This document shows, piece by piece, positions 62,316-64,000 of a stretch of DNA of 64,000 nt (position 1 is its first letter; each line of letters opens with the position of its first letter). The stretch is from Sphingobacteriales bacterium. Its GTDB lineage: Bacteria; Bacteroidota; Bacteroidia; Chitinophagales; Chitinophagaceae. The notes below the pieces were generated by a model. That model did no database searches and had not been told where the DNA came from. It saw only the letters and a program-made list of their open reading frames with translations. Made by a program: the position numbers and the translations under genes. The stretch spans positions 430,761 through 494,760 of the forward strand of contig JACRLZ010000007.1 of assembly GCA_016235125.1 (NCBI GenBank), read 5' to 3'.

Positions 62316-64000
62316 ATGAGGAAACTTTACTTCCTGCTGCTTACTGTTTTTTTTGCAGCTACGATCAGCAATGCACAAAATCGGGTAACCAATATTCTGG
62401 TAGGGGCTTCACCTTTTCAAGATTCCATGTGGACGATCAATATTGCAGACTACTCCATTATAAGGAGGTTATCACCAACCCTTGCAGGCTTTACTATTAC
62501 AGGTATGAACGGAATAGCGACAAACCCCTTAACAGGGGAACATTATATTATTTTGAAACTATCCGCCGTTAGCGGCAGGGTGCTTGCAAAAGTAAATGTT
62601 CAAACCGGTGTATGTACCCAAATAGGAAACATGGGTGATAATTTTTCTACTCTTGCTTTCCGGTCTGATGGACAACTGTTTGGAGTTACAGGTGATGGAG
62701 CCACTACTCCTGAAACTATGTACACAATAGATACGTTGACAGGACTTCCTACATTTTACAGAACATTAGGCAATGGATTAGATGGCGAGGTCATTGCTTT
62801 CAATCCCGATGATAGTTATTTCTATCATTGGTCCGGTAACGGTACTGTTGTTTGGGAAAGATTCCAGAATAATCTTGATCCCATTCAGCCTTTAACCACT
62901 CCTGTTAATGGAGAGGTATTTGGCGCATTATATGCCGGAGGTGGCAATATATGGATAAGCAATATTGCCTCTACTATAAGATATTGGAATATCCCGGCAC
63001 AGACAGCAGATCCTGTATTAATAAACACTCCGGATGACCTCCGGGGTTTGGTTCGTGAATCCTGTATCAGTTCTATTTCGGCTGCCGGGCCGACCACTGT
63101 TTGTACACCTGCTACAGTGCCGTTGGTCGTTAACGGAGGTACCGGAAATTATCAATGGTATTTGAACGGTGTAGCCATTCCGGGTGAAACAAATTCAACC
63201 TATAATGCTACAGCCACCGGAGTTTATAATTGTATTTATACAGACGGATGTGGTGTTACCGATAGTGCAAGTGTAGGAATTGATGTAGTAGCCAGCGTTT
63301 ACGTCGCTGCTGATGCCGGGGTTGATAAGACAATATGTGCAAGTACTGGCCAGGTTGCCATGACCGGTAATGCGCCGGTAACAGGCACAGGCACCTGGAC
63401 ACAGGTAGCGGGTCCTGCTGCCACCATCGTGTCGCCCAATTCACCGACTACAAATATTACAGGCTTAACTACACCCGGTACTTATACCTTCCAGTGGACG
63501 ATCACTAATGCACCCTGTCCTCCTTCATCCGATGAAGTGGATGTGGTGGTGAATCCTAACCCGCCGACTCCTGCTATCAGTGGAGGTAATGTAACGGTAT
63601 GCCAGGGAACGACGGTAACACTATCGGCACCGGCGGATCCGAATTATACTTATCAGTGGGCAAGACATTTGGCAACGGAACCCTGGGTAAATATGGGTAC
63701 CGGTCAAACACAGGCAGTAACAACGTCGGGTCTGTACCGGGTTACTGTCACCAACCAGTTTGGCTGTTCAACAACTTCCACCGATGTATATGTAAATGTT
63801 GCTGACTATGTTTTCAATGGTTCATTGGGAGCAGGCGGTCCGCAGCAAACCTGAAGGATCAACAGGTTTGGGGTGGTAAGCACCGGTGCAGCGCCGAAAG
63901 TATGTCCGGGTATATTTAGTGCGGTAGCAGCAAGATTCTATGACGCTGATACAATTACCAATATCCGGGCTGTGCCGGTATGCGCCACTCTTGGTCTTAA
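62316..64000 (+). pseudogene. Large secreted Ig-like repeat protein, frame interrupted by TGA and cut by window end
   Basis: Signal peptide 1-20, then a beta-propeller-like N-terminal domain (about 22-240) and Ig/PKD-like domains (about 250-495, with TVCTPATVPLVVNGGTGNYQW, CASTGQVAMTGNAPVTGTGT and TVCQGTTVTLSAP). The frame stops at a TGA at 63852-63854 after GGPQQT. The same frame then continues open for 48 codons to the window end and reads like the next part of the domain (RINRFGVVSTGAAPKVCPG). A single change from GGA (Gly) would give the TGA. It may be a nonsense mutation, a sequencing error, or a true end. It probably had further domains and a sorting signal beyond the window. Confidence 0.6.

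Noticed and set aside
63852..63854. TGA read as glycine (recoding as in some candidate phyla)
   Set aside because: Several intact genes here end in TGA (for example the thiolase and the P-loop gene at 40575), so TGA works as a stop in this genome.

Overview
The window looks like a chromosomal segment of a Bacteroidota bacterium, most likely near the Chitinophagaceae. Supporting signs are -7 boxes of the TAnnTTTG type, weak or absent Shine-Dalgarno sites, a TonB-dependent receptor with a carboxypeptidase-D-like N-terminal domain, a type IX secretion sorting domain, DUF4249 and DUF5117-type proteins, the Bacteroidota form of Lgt, and many lipoproteins and Sec-exported proteins. No tRNA, rRNA, CRISPR array, phage or plasmid hallmark was recognised.

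Layout. 0-9.1 kb is a secretome block: a lipoprotein with a papain-like catalytic signature, a PAAR-FecR fusion anchored by a C-terminal helix, a PepSY-like lipoprotein, two translationally coupled large secreted proteins, and a secreted bleomycin-hydrolase-type peptidase. 9.7-13.3 kb holds a thiolase, a GNAT acetyltransferase and two exported proteins. 13.4-23.7 kb carries histidine-degradation genes (hutI, ftcD, a hutG-like gene), interrupted by a membrane class III cyclase, a methyltransferase, a RibD-like reductase, a membrane ferredoxin, and a REP-associated transposase with an array of palindromes. That element lies between two copies of the ftcD 5' end.

23.7-35.7 kb contains an ABC-F ATPase with a repeat-derived linker, a TonB receptor, a GYF-domain membrane protein next to a secreted caspase-like protease, and a pair of paralogous secreted proteins. 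35.7-45.3 kb is the translation cluster thrS-infC ... rpmI-rplT. It is split by about 6 kb holding an outer-membrane protein, a BioD-like P-loop protein coupled to an ABC transmembrane domain without its ATPase, and a large zinc metalloprotease.

45.3-57.7 kb is mainly housekeeping: arginine decarboxylase, Hsp20, bacilliredoxin, lgt, the primary sigma factor, trxB, folB and glnS. 57.8-64 kb holds two large secreted multidomain proteins: an M36 metallopeptidase with a type IX sorting domain, and an Ig-like protein whose reading frame is broken by a TGA and runs off the window.

How genes work together. HutI feeds formiminoglutamate to FtcD and/or HutG. ThrS, IF3, L35, L20 and GlnS serve translation. 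The RpoD-type sigma factor matches the TAnnTTTG boxes seen across the window. Candidates for undescribed biology are the NBD-less ABC protein with its P-loop partner (39.5-41.6 kb), the GYF/caspase pair (29.4-32.1 kb), the PAAR-FecR fusion (2.4-4.1 kb), and the transposase/REP element bounded by ftcD start copies (19.5-20.4 kb). All functional calls come from motif reading only; no database search was run.
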